Below are positions 1-8,609 of a stretch of 64,000 nucleotides of DNA, in pieces. Positions within the stretch are counted from its first letter, which is position 1, and every line of letters starts with the position of its first letter. Origin of the DNA: Pigmentibacter ruber (GTDB lineage Bacteria; Bdellovibrionota_B; Oligoflexia; Silvanigrellales; Silvanigrellaceae); NCBI RefSeq assembly GCF_009792895.1, contig NZ_WSSC01000001.1, forward strand, positions 1,178,001 to 1,242,000. Reading direction: 5' to 3'. The translations under genes were made by a program, and so were the position numbers. The notes beneath the pieces are model-generated. The model saw nothing but the letters and a program-made list of their open reading frames with translations. It was not told the DNA's origin and ran no database searches.

Positions 1-3
1 AAT

Positions 4-1017
4 ATGGAAGTTGCAAGGATGCATAGTACTAGTCAAGCTAGATTTATACAAAATAAAACAAATCTTCTCATCAGAGAAGAGTATATTGGAAAAGAAATAA
101 TTGATCTTTTAAATTGGTTTATTATGTCATTTAAGAGTGAAAATACACAGCAATCTTATTCAAGAGATTTAGAAGAGTTTTTCTTGTTTGCTTTTAAAAC
201 TTTAAAAATTAAAATAACTTCATTAAAACAAATTACAGAAAGACTTGTTCTTCTTTGGAAAGAAAGTTTATCAGAATTCTCTATAGCTTCTATTGCTCGT
301 AAGTTATCCTCTCTTTCTTCGTTACTAACATATGCAAGAAAAAAAGGTTTAATAGAATATAATATTTTAGAATTAATAAAAAAGCCTAAGCTAGATAAAA
401 AAGGGAAAACAAATATTCTTAAACAAGAAGAGGTTTTAAAGCTCTTAGAATATTGTAAAAAGCAATATCAAATTTCTAAATGTAAGAAAAGTAGGACTTA
501 TTGTGTGTGGAGACTTCGCTATACTGTAATGTATACTTTGTTCACTGTAGGAATGCGAGTTGAGGAGTTATGTGAATTGAAGATAAAAAATTTAGAAAAA
601 ATAGGCCAAAATTGGCGGCTTCATTTAACTACAAAGGGAGACCTGCCTCATTCGCCTTTTATCCATCAAAATACGGCACAAGTTTTGTTAGAATACAAAA
701 ATGAGTTTCGTAGTGATACTAACCCGGATGATTATTTATTTACACGCTCACAAATGTCTAAAAATTCAACAAAGTTAAACAGAGCATCAATTTTTGACAT
801 GGTAAAAGTTGCAGTGAAAGAATCGGGTATTTTTAGGGATGTTAGTCCACATAGTTTTAGAACAACTTTAGCTACATTATTACATTCTGAAGGGGTTCCA
901 ATCATCCAAATACAAAGCCTTTTGAATCATAAATTAACAGCAACAACGTCTATTTATATTAAGAAATCCAATGAGTTATCAGCTGCTGCAACAAGGAAAA
1001 TTAGTTTTTTTGATTAA
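4..1017 (+). CDS. Tyrosine recombinase/integrase (XerC/XerD-like)
   Basis: Site-specific DNA recombinase of the phage-integrase family, which cuts and rejoins DNA through a tyrosine-3'-phosphate intermediate. An N-terminal SAM-like core-binding domain (about residues 33-120) precedes the catalytic domain (about 135-330). The full catalytic set is visible: R185 in GMRVEEL, a beta-hairpin lysine K211, H283 and R286 in HSFR, H309 and the nucleophile Y318. At 337 residues it is slightly longer than XerC/XerD (about 300), with a longer N-terminus. The start lies at the window edge, so codons upstream of position 4 cannot be excluded. It could be a housekeeping Xer protein or a mobile-element integrase. 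No att or dif site was recognised in the following 275 bases, and no other mobile genes accompany it here. Confidence 0.88.
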   Translation: MEVARMHSTSQARFIQNKTNLLIREEYIGKEIIDLLNWFIMSFKSENTQQSYSRDLEEFFLFAFKTLKIKITSLKQITERLVLLWKESLSEFSIASIARKLSSLSSLLTYARKKGLIEYNILELIKKPKLDKKGKTNILKQEEVLKLLEYCKKQYQISKCKKSRTYCVWRLRYTVMYTLFTVGMRVEELCELKIKNLEKIGQNWRLHLTTKGDLPHSPFIHQNTAQVLLEYKNEFRSDTNPDDYLFTRSQMSKNSTKLNRASIFDMVKVAVKESGIFRDVSPHSFRTTLATLLHSEGVPIIQIQSLLNHKLTATTSIYIKKSNELSAAATRKISFFD

Positions 1018-1292
1018 GTTAACAAAAAATAAAAAATAAACTAACTTTCTTAAAATTTATCTCCTACGAACGTTAAAAAATCTATAAAATATTGCTAAAT
1101 ATATAAAAAATTAAATATATTATATAAATTTTATGTAAATAAAAAAACAATAAATAATAATGATAAATTGTCATAAATGAATATTCTTATTAAATTTATT
1201 TTATGTCTATTTTGAAGACAAAAAAAATCAAGTTTGAATGAAAAAAGTGTTTAAAATACATTGAGAAGGAATTGTGTCTATGAGGTTTCTTA

Positions 1293-2309
1293 ATGGGAAG
1301 AATCAATTGCTTAAAAAGGAATAAAAGTATAACTTTATTAAGTATTGCAATTACTTTTTTCTTAATATTCTTTCCTTTTAAGTTGTTTGCTATTGATAAA
1401 GAATTTTATTTATTTTTCTCAATTAATCATCTATTGATTGAAAAAGAAAATAAACTTGAAATAATTCCTAGTAGAATAAAGCTTGATAGCAGTTATGATT
1501 CTATGCTTTTTACTGGGCAAGATAAAGTTTGTAATGAAATTTTATCACTCTCAAATGATTATATAAGTATTAAAGATCCTGGGATGAAATTAACTACTTA
1601 TACAGAATGTAACGTTTCTTTATTTAATAAAAAAAACAACGTAAAAACAGATATATTAATTAAATTTAACAGGACATTTACTTCTTGGTGTTTATTAAAA
1701 GATCGTGTAAATGAAGATATAAAACATACTATTGATGCTGTTTTAAATACTGTACAGCTTAAAGAGTGTAATGATTTAGCTTTAAAACAAACGCTTTTTA
1801 ATGCTAAAATGCTGAATTTAACTGGAAAAAAAATTGTTGATTTATCTCCTATAAGTGGTTTAATTAATCTTAGAGCCTTGTGGCTTGATGATAATAATAT
1901 TTCGAAAATTAATCCAATATCATCATTAAGTAATTTAATCGTTCTTAGTTTATCGAATAATTCAATAGAAAATATCAATAATATTAGTAGTTTAAAAGAA
2001 TTGCAATGGTTATTTTTAAGTTCTAATAAAATTAGTGACGTTGAAGATATAGCAAACTTAAAGAAAATTAAAGTATTATCAATAAAGAATAATTTTATAT
2101 TAAACCCTGGACCGTTGTATAGTTTTCAAGCAAATACAATAATATTGCCTCAAGGAAATCCTTTTGTAAAAGATACTTGTATAAAATTTAATTCTTTAGA
2201 TCAAAGGAATTCAATTAAACAATACAACTGGTTAGATAAAGTATGTAAGTTTGAGCAACAGAATAAAAATGTTAGATATTTAAATTCTTCTTCAGGATCA
2301 AGTAAATAA
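1293..2309 (+). CDS. Exported leucine-rich-repeat protein (SDS22/internalin type)
   Basis: Secreted or envelope protein of 338 residues. A basic N-terminus is followed by a hydrophobic stretch (about residues 14-33) consistent with a signal peptide or anchor. A region of unknown fold follows, and then at least four 22-residue leucine-rich repeats (about 186-275) of the LxxLxxLxLxxNxIxxI type, as in internalins and SDS22. Such repeats normally bind other proteins; the partner here is unknown. The SD GAGG lies 7 bases before ATG 1293. A second, stronger SD (GAGAAGGA, 1263-1270) serves a short out-of-frame reading frame starting at ATG 1280 that ends inside this gene, possibly a coupling leader. 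The gene stands alone and its stop lies 2 bases from that of the convergent MutS-like gene. Confidence 0.75.
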   Translation: MGRINCLKRNKSITLLSIAITFFLIFFPFKLFAIDKEFYLFFSINHLLIEKENKLEIIPSRIKLDSSYDSMLFTGQDKVCNEILSLSNDYISIKDPGMKLTTYTECNVSLFNKKNNVKTDILIKFNRTFTSWCLLKDRVNEDIKHTIDAVLNTVQLKECNDLALKQTLFNAKMLNLTGKKIVDLSPISGLINLRALWLDDNNISKINPISSLSNLIVLSLSNNSIENINNISSLKELQWLFLSSNKISDVEDIANLKKIKVLSIKNNFILNPGPLYSFQANTIILPQGNPFVKDTCIKFNSLDQRNSIKQYNWLDKVCKFEQQNKNVRYLNSSSGSSK

Positions 2310-2311
2310 AT

Positions 2312-4183
2312 TTATTTCTCGCCCAAATGAATTGGAAGACCTTCTTGCTGCATAATAAATAAAGCGTTAGTTGTTGGGCATGGCCCCGTTTTTAATTTAT
2401 AATCAAAAGCTAATTTATTATCTTCGATATGTTCTTTAAAGTGCATATTAACTAAACGACGGTCTGTTTTTTCTATTTCGGCTAAAGCCAAATCGTGAGT
2501 AGATATTAAACCAAAGGATTTTCTATCAAATAGACTTAAAATAATATTTAAGCTTCCTATATATCTTTCCTTGTTATTTGTGCCTCTAAATATTTCATCA
2601 ATTAAGAAAAAACCGGGGGCTTTATTATTATCAGTTAGAGAATCTAATATATATTTTAATCTTTTGACCTCAGCATAGAAATAGCTAGTTCCTTCAGTTA
2701 GAGAATCGTCGATTCGAATTGCACACAAAATTCTTGAAGGTACGATATTTAATTTAGATGCAAAAATAGGTGCACCCATATTTGATAATAAGATATTAAT
2801 TCCTAATGTTCGAAGAAAAGTACTTTTACCAGACATGTTACTTCCTGTTAAAAGAATTAATGGCGACTGGTTAGAAATATATATAGAATTTGTGATTCTA
2901 TTTTTTAAGGGAAGAATAGGATGGCCAATGTTTTCTACAACAATATTATTATTATCTACGGAAAGTCTTTCAGCTAAACTAATAAATTTACTTTCAGGAT
3001 TTTCTATTTTAAATCTTGCAAATGAGCAAAGTAAGTCAAATAAGTATAATTCTTTTTCCCATGTTTCTATCTCTGCTTGCATATTTCTTATTCTTTTTTC
3101 AAGAAAAAAGCAGAGTAAGGCATCAAAAGGTAAGAAAAGATGAATTGTGATCCAGAAAATAATATTTCCACGTAAATCTAAAAGATTTAGAAGAAAATTT
3201 AATTGCTGTATTTTCTTAAACGAAATATTCGATAAAAATGAAAATTCAAGAGTTTTAAAAAGATCTTCTTTATTTTTCAGATTTTTTGTTATGAGTTCAA
3301 TTTTTTTTGAGGATAATAAAATTTTATTTGCAATTTCCGTTACAGGTTGAAATAAATAAATACTTATTCCTAGAAAGAGGCCATAAGTTAATAACCCTTG
3401 AATGAGGGATTCTGTCATACCAGAATCAAGATATTTTTTTATTGAAGGTATTAAAATTGCAGCCCACATTAAAATACTAATTAAAGTAAAAAAAGTATAA
3501 AATAAGGATTTATTTTTAGATATTTCTGGCATTTTTTTATTATTTTGTTGTTCATTTTTTTGAATATTTGGCGTACTTAATTTTATTACTTCCATTCTTC
3601 TAATAAGGGTAGACTCTTTTCCAAGTGCAGAAGCTTTAATTGTTCTCTCATTTATTTTTTCAATGGATTCTGGTGAGACTCCAGCAGTCATTAAAAGATT
3701 AAATAAATTAACAGATCCTTCTTTTGTAGTGCATGTATCTAATAATGTAAATAATTGCGAATGAATATCTAAATCATGTGCGTAGACATGCCCATTTGGT
3801 ACTTTAATAACTTCTTGATGCCAAGGTGAATTATTCTCAGAAATTAATTTAAAATTTCTTTCTAATCTGGCTTGCGATAACAAGTAACTAGTTTGAATTG
3901 CACTCCATTTTTTTTGAGAAGCCTGAATATTTTTATGAATCCATGAAGTAACAATACAAAAAATTAGAAATGCAATAATAAGTATGATATTTATTACTGC
4001 TTTATCTTTATCAAAAACACCAACAACAATAGCTAAAAAAGCTATTGTGCTGATTAAACGCATGACAGCAACTCTATTATCCAAAGATTTCAGCTTGTTG
4101 TCATAAAATATGGCTAACTTTTTGCCACTTTCATAGTTTAGATTAAACTTTTGTTTCTTTAAGTTAGACTCGACAAAACTCAT
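2312..4183 (-). CDS. Membrane-anchored MutS-family ATPase
   Basis: Has the MutS C-terminal ATPase domain: Walker A GSNMSGKS (about residues 447-454), Walker B FFLIDEI, and the following STHD loop. It lacks the mismatch-recognition domain I of MutS and the Smr domain of MutS2. The first half instead carries hydrophobic pairs at about 45-90 and 230-280 and another near 345-370, so the protein is probably membrane-bound. Similar roughly 600-residue MutS-related membrane proteins occur in several bacterial phyla with no settled function. Start choice: the longest frame begins with GTG at 4195, but that GTGAG matches an SD for ATG 4183, giving 623 residues. I would not call it a mismatch-repair protein. 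Confidence 0.8.
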   Translation of the reverse strand: MSFVESNLKKQKFNLNYESGKKLAIFYDNKLKSLDNRVAVMRLISTIAFLAIVVGVFDKDKAVINIILIIAFLIFCIVTSWIHKNIQASQKKWSAIQTSYLLSQARLERNFKLISENNSPWHQEVIKVPNGHVYAHDLDIHSQLFTLLDTCTTKEGSVNLFNLLMTAGVSPESIEKINERTIKASALGKESTLIRRMEVIKLSTPNIQKNEQQNNKKMPEISKNKSLFYTFFTLISILMWAAILIPSIKKYLDSGMTESLIQGLLTYGLFLGISIYLFQPVTEIANKILLSSKKIELITKNLKNKEDLFKTLEFSFLSNISFKKIQQLNFLLNLLDLRGNIIFWITIHLFLPFDALLCFFLEKRIRNMQAEIETWEKELYLFDLLCSFARFKIENPESKFISLAERLSVDNNNIVVENIGHPILPLKNRITNSIYISNQSPLILLTGSNMSGKSTFLRTLGINILLSNMGAPIFASKLNIVPSRILCAIRIDDSLTEGTSYFYAEVKRLKYILDSLTDNNKAPGFFLIDEIFRGTNNKERYIGSLNIILSLFDRKSFGLISTHDLALAEIEKTDRRLVNMHFKEHIEDNKLAFDYKLKTGPCPTTNALFIMQQEGLPIHLGEK

Positions 4184-4478
4184 TATCATTCTCACTATTT
4201 AGGTATATTATGGAACGAACAATTGACGCTAACATACAGAAGCTGCAAAAGCCAAGACTGCTATTTAAGTAACAAGTGTCTAAATAATTACCATATATAA
4301 ATTTATTGTTTAATTTTTTTTCAGGTCAATTTTTAATCCTTTTGTCATTTTATGTGATTTCAGGCTGTTATATTTGGCATACCTTTTGCTCATAGTTAAT
4401 TATGCTTTATTTTGAAGCGTCGGAGTTTGTTTCCTCAATTACTTGAAATAACTCCAAACGTTTGTTTAGAGGTTTTAA

Positions 4479-4952
4479 ATGAAATTATTTCTTACATTAA
4501 TTACTTTTTTCTTAAGTTTAAATGTTTTAGCTGCAGAGCCTGCTAAATCAGCAAAATTAAATAAAAGTCGTCAATTATCAAAAGAGCAAGTTGCATATAC
4601 TCTTGAAAAAGCAGGATTCCCAAGAGAAATAGTTCCAGTTGTGACATGTTTGGCAGAATTTGAGTCAAATTTTAAGCCAACTGCAGTAAATCGCCATAAT
4701 ACTAATAATACTAAAGATCATGGGTTATTACAGATTAATGATATTTGGATGAAAGACTGTAATTTGAATGAAGCGGATTTATATAACCCATTGAAAAATG
4801 CTAAATGTGCTTTGAAAATATATAAAACTCAAGGTTTGACGGCATGGGTTACTTATAACAAGTTTAAGAAAACTTGTTTAGCTTACCAAATTCCTAATTA
4901 TAATACTAAAAATATTGCAGAAATTATAGTTAGAAATAATGAAGTGATGTAA
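4479..4952 (+). CDS. Exported c-type-lysozyme-like (GH22-like) muramidase
   Basis: Small secreted peptidoglycan hydrolase candidate (157 residues, signal peptide about 1-19). The core reads like animal c-type lysozyme: CLAEFES with E62 in the place of the catalytic Glu, a KDHGLLQIN segment with D80 in the place of the catalytic Asp (18 residues apart, as in human lysozyme), and then CALKIYKTQGLTAW, matching the conserved CAKxIYxxxGxxAW helix. Four cysteines (57, 94, 110, 133) sit where two of the four lysozyme disulfides would be. The main alternative is an IagB/VirB1-type lytic transglycosylase, which shares the ESNF and GLxQIN motifs, but the CAxxIYxxxGxxAW block and the conserved Asp favour GH22. 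The SD AGAGG lies 6 bases before ATG 4479. No immunity or inhibitor gene is obvious nearby. Confidence 0.72.
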   Translation: MKLFLTLITFFLSLNVLAAEPAKSAKLNKSRQLSKEQVAYTLEKAGFPREIVPVVTCLAEFESNFKPTAVNRHNTNNTKDHGLLQINDIWMKDCNLNEADLYNPLKNAKCALKIYKTQGLTAWVTYNKFKKTCLAYQIPNYNTKNIAEIIVRNNEVM

Positions 4953-5008
4953 TTATTAAAGAAGTTCCGATTCATTAGTGTCTTCTACCTAAATGACTTT
5001 CTGTGTAG

Positions 5009-5014
5009 TATAAT
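5009..5014 (+). promoter_or_regulatory. Possible -10 element (TATAAT)
   Basis: A perfect TATAAT about 40 bases before the SD-supported start at 5055. There is no convincing -35 hexamer at 17 bases and no extended -10 TG, so this is only a candidate for the promoter of the small membrane protein. Confidence 0.3.
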
Positions 5015-5054
5015 TCCCTATGAAAAATGTTAAACTTTTTGCATGGGGAAAATT

Positions 5055-5411
5055 ATGAGAAAAAATGTAAGTTCTCTTCTTGCTGCTTTTTTGAGTTTTG
5101 TTTGTGTTGTTATTGGTTTAATAAAACTGCTCCCTCATTTTAACAAAAACAATGAACTAGATCATACTTGGGTTGTTTTTGTTACCTTTGCTTTCCCCTT
5201 AATGACCTTTGTCTATGCCATTGCAGGAGCTAATGAACAGGCTAAATCTGTAGCTCCAAATGGCTATGGATTGGTTTTATCAATTCCAACCATTATAGCT
5301 GCTGCTTACCTTGGTTCATGGATTGCTGCTGTTTGTATGTTACTAGTAACAATTTTAATATTTGTACAGCTTCTTCGTGATTTAAAAGAAGAAGAATCAA
5401 ATAATCATTAA
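5055..5411 (+). CDS. Small integral membrane protein of unknown function
   Basis: 118 residues with about four hydrophobic segments (roughly 7-25, 33-55, 70-90 and 92-110) and a charged C-terminal tail (RDLKEEESNN). I do not recognise a family. The longest frame starts at ATG 5043, but its GGGGA (5045-5049) works as an SD five bases before ATG 5055, so the shorter form is preferred. It is transcribed in the same direction as the lysozyme-like gene upstream and the HDOD gene downstream, with gaps of about 100 and 140 bases, so it is probably a separate unit. Confidence 0.6.
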   Translation: MRKNVSSLLAAFLSFVCVVIGLIKLLPHFNKNNELDHTWVVFVTFAFPLMTFVYAIAGANEQAKSVAPNGYGLVLSIPTIIAAAYLGSWIAAVCMLLVTILIFVQLLRDLKEEESNNH

Positions 5412-5550
5412 AAATATATTTTTCCCTTCAATACTTTTTTAGAAAATTTTTCCTAAATCAAATCCAAACTATTAAACATTTTTGCAGTCTTGGAAACTTC
5501 AATATTCAGACGATTAAAACCTTACACAATTATAGTGAGTGAGATTTACT

Positions 5551-6399
5551 ATGAAAATGTTTTTGCCAGCAGATTTTAAATTGCCTGCAATGCCACAAGT
5601 AGCACGAGAATGTCTTGTTTACTTATATAATCCTAATGCTGATACTGGAGTTCTTGCAAAATCACTTTCAAGAGATATTGCTATTTCAGCGAGTATTTTA
5701 AAACTTGCAAACTCAAGCTTATTCCTACTTGGTAGAGGGTCTCCTACAAGCGATTTAAAAACAGCAATATCTAGAATTGGACATGATAATTTAAGGCAAA
5801 TAATGGTACTGCAAGCTTTAGAAAGTACTTTTGTTTTTAAAGATTCATTGTCATTTGAATTTAATAGTTTTATCCGGCACTGTTCTTTTGTTAGCTTACT
5901 TTGTTCAAACTTTGCGAAGAAAATTGCCCCTGACTTTGTCTCAGAAGTGCAAATGGCAGGTCTAATGCATGATGTCGGTTTGGCTTTAACAGCAAGTTTA
6001 TTTAATGAAAATTTTACACAAATGGCTAAGCATTGCTTAGAAAATCAAATTGATTTTGCTACTACAGAAAGTCAAATGGGTTTAGAACCACATTCAAAAC
6101 TGGGATTTAGAGCTTTAGACAGTTGGGAAATTCCTGAAAAAGTTAAAACATTAATTGCATTTCATGATACTAGAAATATGGATTTAAGAAAAGAGTTACC
6201 CGTAGAGACAAATAAACTAATAGATATTTTGATTTTGTCAGATATTTTAGCTCATAGTTATGGTTTTGGCTTTAAAGACTATAAAAGAGACACAAAAATT
6301 GAGATGTCTATGCTAAAGAGAATGGAACTGACACCCGATACTGTCAAGGAAGTTGTGAAAAATGCATTAGAAACGGAATCAGCTATTCAGCCTTCCTAA
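5551..6399 (+). CDS. HDOD-domain signalling protein
   Basis: A single HDOD domain spans nearly the whole protein (about residues 5-205): LPAMPQVARECL at the start, then the helical SRDIAISASILKLANSS block and the degenerate HD-like GLMHDVGLAL. HDOD proteins are non-catalytic relatives of HD hydrolases and act in bacterial signal transduction, often beside chemotaxis or cyclic-di-GMP proteins. The longest frame starts at GTG 5539, but GTGAGTGAGA gives a good SD for ATG 5551 (282 residues). The next gene, a CheR methyltransferase, follows after 18 bases and is probably in the same operon, suggesting a shared sensory or motility role. No other chemotaxis genes lie in the window. Confidence 0.85.
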   Translation: MKMFLPADFKLPAMPQVARECLVYLYNPNADTGVLAKSLSRDIAISASILKLANSSLFLLGRGSPTSDLKTAISRIGHDNLRQIMVLQALESTFVFKDSLSFEFNSFIRHCSFVSLLCSNFAKKIAPDFVSEVQMAGLMHDVGLALTASLFNENFTQMAKHCLENQIDFATTESQMGLEPHSKLGFRALDSWEIPEKVKTLIAFHDTRNMDLRKELPVETNKLIDILILSDILAHSYGFGFKDYKRDTKIEMSMLKRMELTPDTVKEVVKNALETESAIQPS

Positions 6400-6417
6400 G
6401 GGGTAAAGGAAACATCA

Positions 6418-7221
6418 ATGCCAATTGAGAATTTTAAGCCTGAAGAAAGAGAAAAAATATATGCTATGGCTGAAAATGTTACCGGAAATTGTCAGCAAGG
6501 AAGCTATCGTAGAGAAATAATAATTTCCAATGTTCTGCGCCGTGTTCAAGTAAAAAAAGCAGAAAGTCTTGATAAATATTTGCAGGAAGCGATTTCAAAT
6601 GATCAAGAATTTGCTCAACTACTTAGCGCATTTACTATCCACACTACTGAGTGGTTCCGCGAAATGCCGCATTATAAAAAATTTGAAGCATTATTAGCAG
6701 AAAGATTTAAGGGAATAAAAAAGTTTCGGATGCAATCAGGTGGTTGTTCTACTGGTGAAGAAGTTTATTCTTTTTGCTTAGTATTAGAAGCTTTTAGAAA
6801 TGCACATCCTGGATTTGATTATGATTTTAAAGCATTTGATATTGATCCTGTTTCAGTTGAAATGGCTAAAAAGGCAATATATCCAATGAAGGATTTTGTT
6901 AAGATAGCTCCAAATTATCAAAGTCATTTGAAAAAATTAGATAAAGAAGATACTTTTGTACCAGATCAAAATATAAAAGCACGTTGTAACTTTTTTACTG
7001 ATAACTTGGTAAAGTTACAAAGTATGCAACCATGTTTTGAAGTAATTGTTTGTAGAAATGTATTAATTTATTTTACACCTGATAAAGTAAAAGAAATAAT
7101 TGGTAAATTAGTCATGCGCCTTGTGAAAGGTGGTGTTTTAATTATTGGTCATAGTGATAGCGTAGATCCAAAAGCTTTTAATTTAAAGTCTTTAGGAAAT
7201 TCTATGTATGAAAAACTATGA
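6418..7221 (+). CDS. cheR: CheR-type SAM-dependent protein-glutamate methyltransferase
   Basis: Transfers methyl groups from SAM to glutamates of chemoreceptors. The N-terminal helical CheR domain (about 5-75) is followed by the Rossmann methyltransferase domain: FRMQSGGCSTGEEVYSFCL (motif I, about 103-121), FKAFDIDP (motif II) and FEVIVCRNVLIYF (motif IV). 267 residues is the usual CheR length. A strong purine-rich SD (AAGGGGTAAAGGAA) precedes ATG 6418. It follows the HDOD gene closely and forms a likely operon. Its last six bases overlap the end of the convergent ndh gene. Without receptor, CheA or CheB genes here, the substrate is open. Confidence 0.9.
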   Translation: MPIENFKPEEREKIYAMAENVTGNCQQGSYRREIIISNVLRRVQVKKAESLDKYLQEAISNDQEFAQLLSAFTIHTTEWFREMPHYKKFEALLAERFKGIKKFRMQSGGCSTGEEVYSFCLVLEAFRNAHPGFDYDFKAFDIDPVSVEMAKKAIYPMKDFVKIAPNYQSHLKKLDKEDTFVPDQNIKARCNFFTDNLVKLQSMQPCFEVIVCRNVLIYFTPDKVKEIIGKLVMRLVKGGVLIIGHSDSVDPKAFNLKSLGNSMYEKL

Positions 7222-8493
7222 ATCCGAATTGCTTTTCCAATCCTGTTTAGTTATTAAGCGTGCTCCCCTTCCAAACGTAATATAAGACCAAATCCATTGA
7301 CACAGTACAAAAAATTTATTTCTAAATCCTATTAAGTATAGGATATGAACAAATAACCATGCTAACCATGCTATTTTTCCCCGCATTTTTATTCCTGAAT
7401 ATTCTGAAATTGCCCTGCCTTTTCCAATAGTAGCCATTGTTCCTTTGTCAAAATACAAAAAAGGTAACTGAGTTTGATTATTTAAAACTCGACAAATATT
7501 TTTTGCGGCGTGGATTCCTTGCTGTATGGCAACTGGTGCCAATCCTGGAAGAGGTTTGTTATTTTTATCTTTACAATGGCTTTGATCTCCAATTACATAG
7601 ATATACGGATATTTTTGAATATTTAAAGTATTTTCCACAATAACTCTGCCAAGAGAATCTAAAGGAGTATTTAAATACTTTCCTGTTTTTGAAGGTTGCA
7701 CACCAGCTGCCCAGATAACTGTTTTAGCTGGAATAAAAGTTTCACCTAACCAAACACCATCTGAAGATATTTTATCTACTCTTTTGTTCAGTATTATCTT
7801 TGCACCTATTTGTTCTAAATCTTCTTTTGCTTTATTTGATAACGATTCGGAAAATGAAGCTAATATTCTTTGTCCTGCTTCAATAAGAATAACTTTTGTT
7901 TTTTTGGGATCAATTTTTTTGAATTCATTATTTAGTGTATGGTAAGCTATTTCGCATAAAGAACCAGTTAGTTCAACTCCTGTTGGGCCACCACCTACCA
8001 CGATAAAGTTAAGAAATTGTTCTTGCTCTTTTTCGTTGTCTAACTGTTCTGCGATTTCAAATGCAGTTAGTACTCGACGTCTAATTTCAGTTGCTTGTTC
8101 AATTGTTTTCATTCCTGGGGCAAATTGTTCCCATTCATTTCTTCCAAAATAACTGTGACTTGCTCCACAAGCGAGAATAAGAAAGTCAAAAGATATTTTT
8201 TTAAATTCTGTTTCTAAGAATTTTTCATCAGGATTTATATGAATAACCTCACCAAGATTTATTTCAATATTGTTATATTTTGCAAGAATAGATCTTATAG
8301 GAGAAGCTATTTCTGCTGGACTTAAACCAGCCATTGCCACTTGATACAAAAGTGGTTGAAATAAATGATAATTATTTTTATCTAACATTGTGATTTGAAT
8401 TCCTGGAATATTTCCTAATTTTTTTGCTGCATTAATACCAGCAAAACCAGCTCCAACGATAACGACATGGGTTGAAGTGCTTTTATTTTTCAT
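7216..8493 (-). CDS. ndh: Type II NADH:quinone dehydrogenase
   Basis: Membrane-peripheral flavoprotein that oxidises NADH and reduces quinone without pumping protons. It has an N-terminal FAD-binding GAGFAG motif (about residues 14-19), a second dinucleotide motif VVGGGPTGVEL (NADH), a late FAD contact YVIGDQ, and a C-terminal amphipathic or hydrophobic section (WLAWLFVHILYLIGF, about 380-395) typical of the membrane-anchoring tail. Length is 425 residues, as expected. The SD AAAAAGGATC lies upstream of ATG 8493. It would feed the quinone pool used upstream of the cbb3 oxidase (16-19 kb). It is convergent with and overlaps cheR by 6 bases. Sulfide:quinone reductase is an alternative within the superfamily, but the motifs fit Ndh better. 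Confidence 0.9.
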   Translation of the reverse strand: MKNKSTSTHVVIVGAGFAGINAAKKLGNIPGIQITMLDKNNYHLFQPLLYQVAMAGLSPAEIASPIRSILAKYNNIEINLGEVIHINPDEKFLETEFKKISFDFLILACGASHSYFGRNEWEQFAPGMKTIEQATEIRRRVLTAFEIAEQLDNEKEQEQFLNFIVVGGGPTGVELTGSLCEIAYHTLNNEFKKIDPKKTKVILIEAGQRILASFSESLSNKAKEDLEQIGAKIILNKRVDKISSDGVWLGETFIPAKTVIWAAGVQPSKTGKYLNTPLDSLGRVIVENTLNIQKYPYIYVIGDQSHCKDKNNKPLPGLAPVAIQQGIHAAKNICRVLNNQTQLPFLYFDKGTMATIGKGRAISEYSGIKMRGKIAWLAWLFVHILYLIGFRNKFFVLCQWIWSYITFGRGARLITKQDWKSNSDS

Positions 8494-8609
8494 TTTTTGA
8501 TCCTTTTTTAAGCAAAATAAGTTTTGTTAGCATCCTGTTTTACTTCAGTTTGCTTTCACTATAATTTTATATTAGTCCAGATTTGGTTTTTATATTATCT
8601 GAGGTAAAA

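Noticed and set aside
1100-1170. dif-like or att-like site near the tyrosine recombinase gene
   Set aside because: AT-rich stretches resemble half a dif site (TTATGTAAAT), but there is no paired inverted half with the expected 6-base spacer.
1598-1978. 126-codon frame on the minus strand inside the LRR gene
   Set aside because: It is antisense to a gene with clear leucine-rich repeats and a signal peptide, has no SD or recognisable domain, and is expected by chance in AT-rich DNA.
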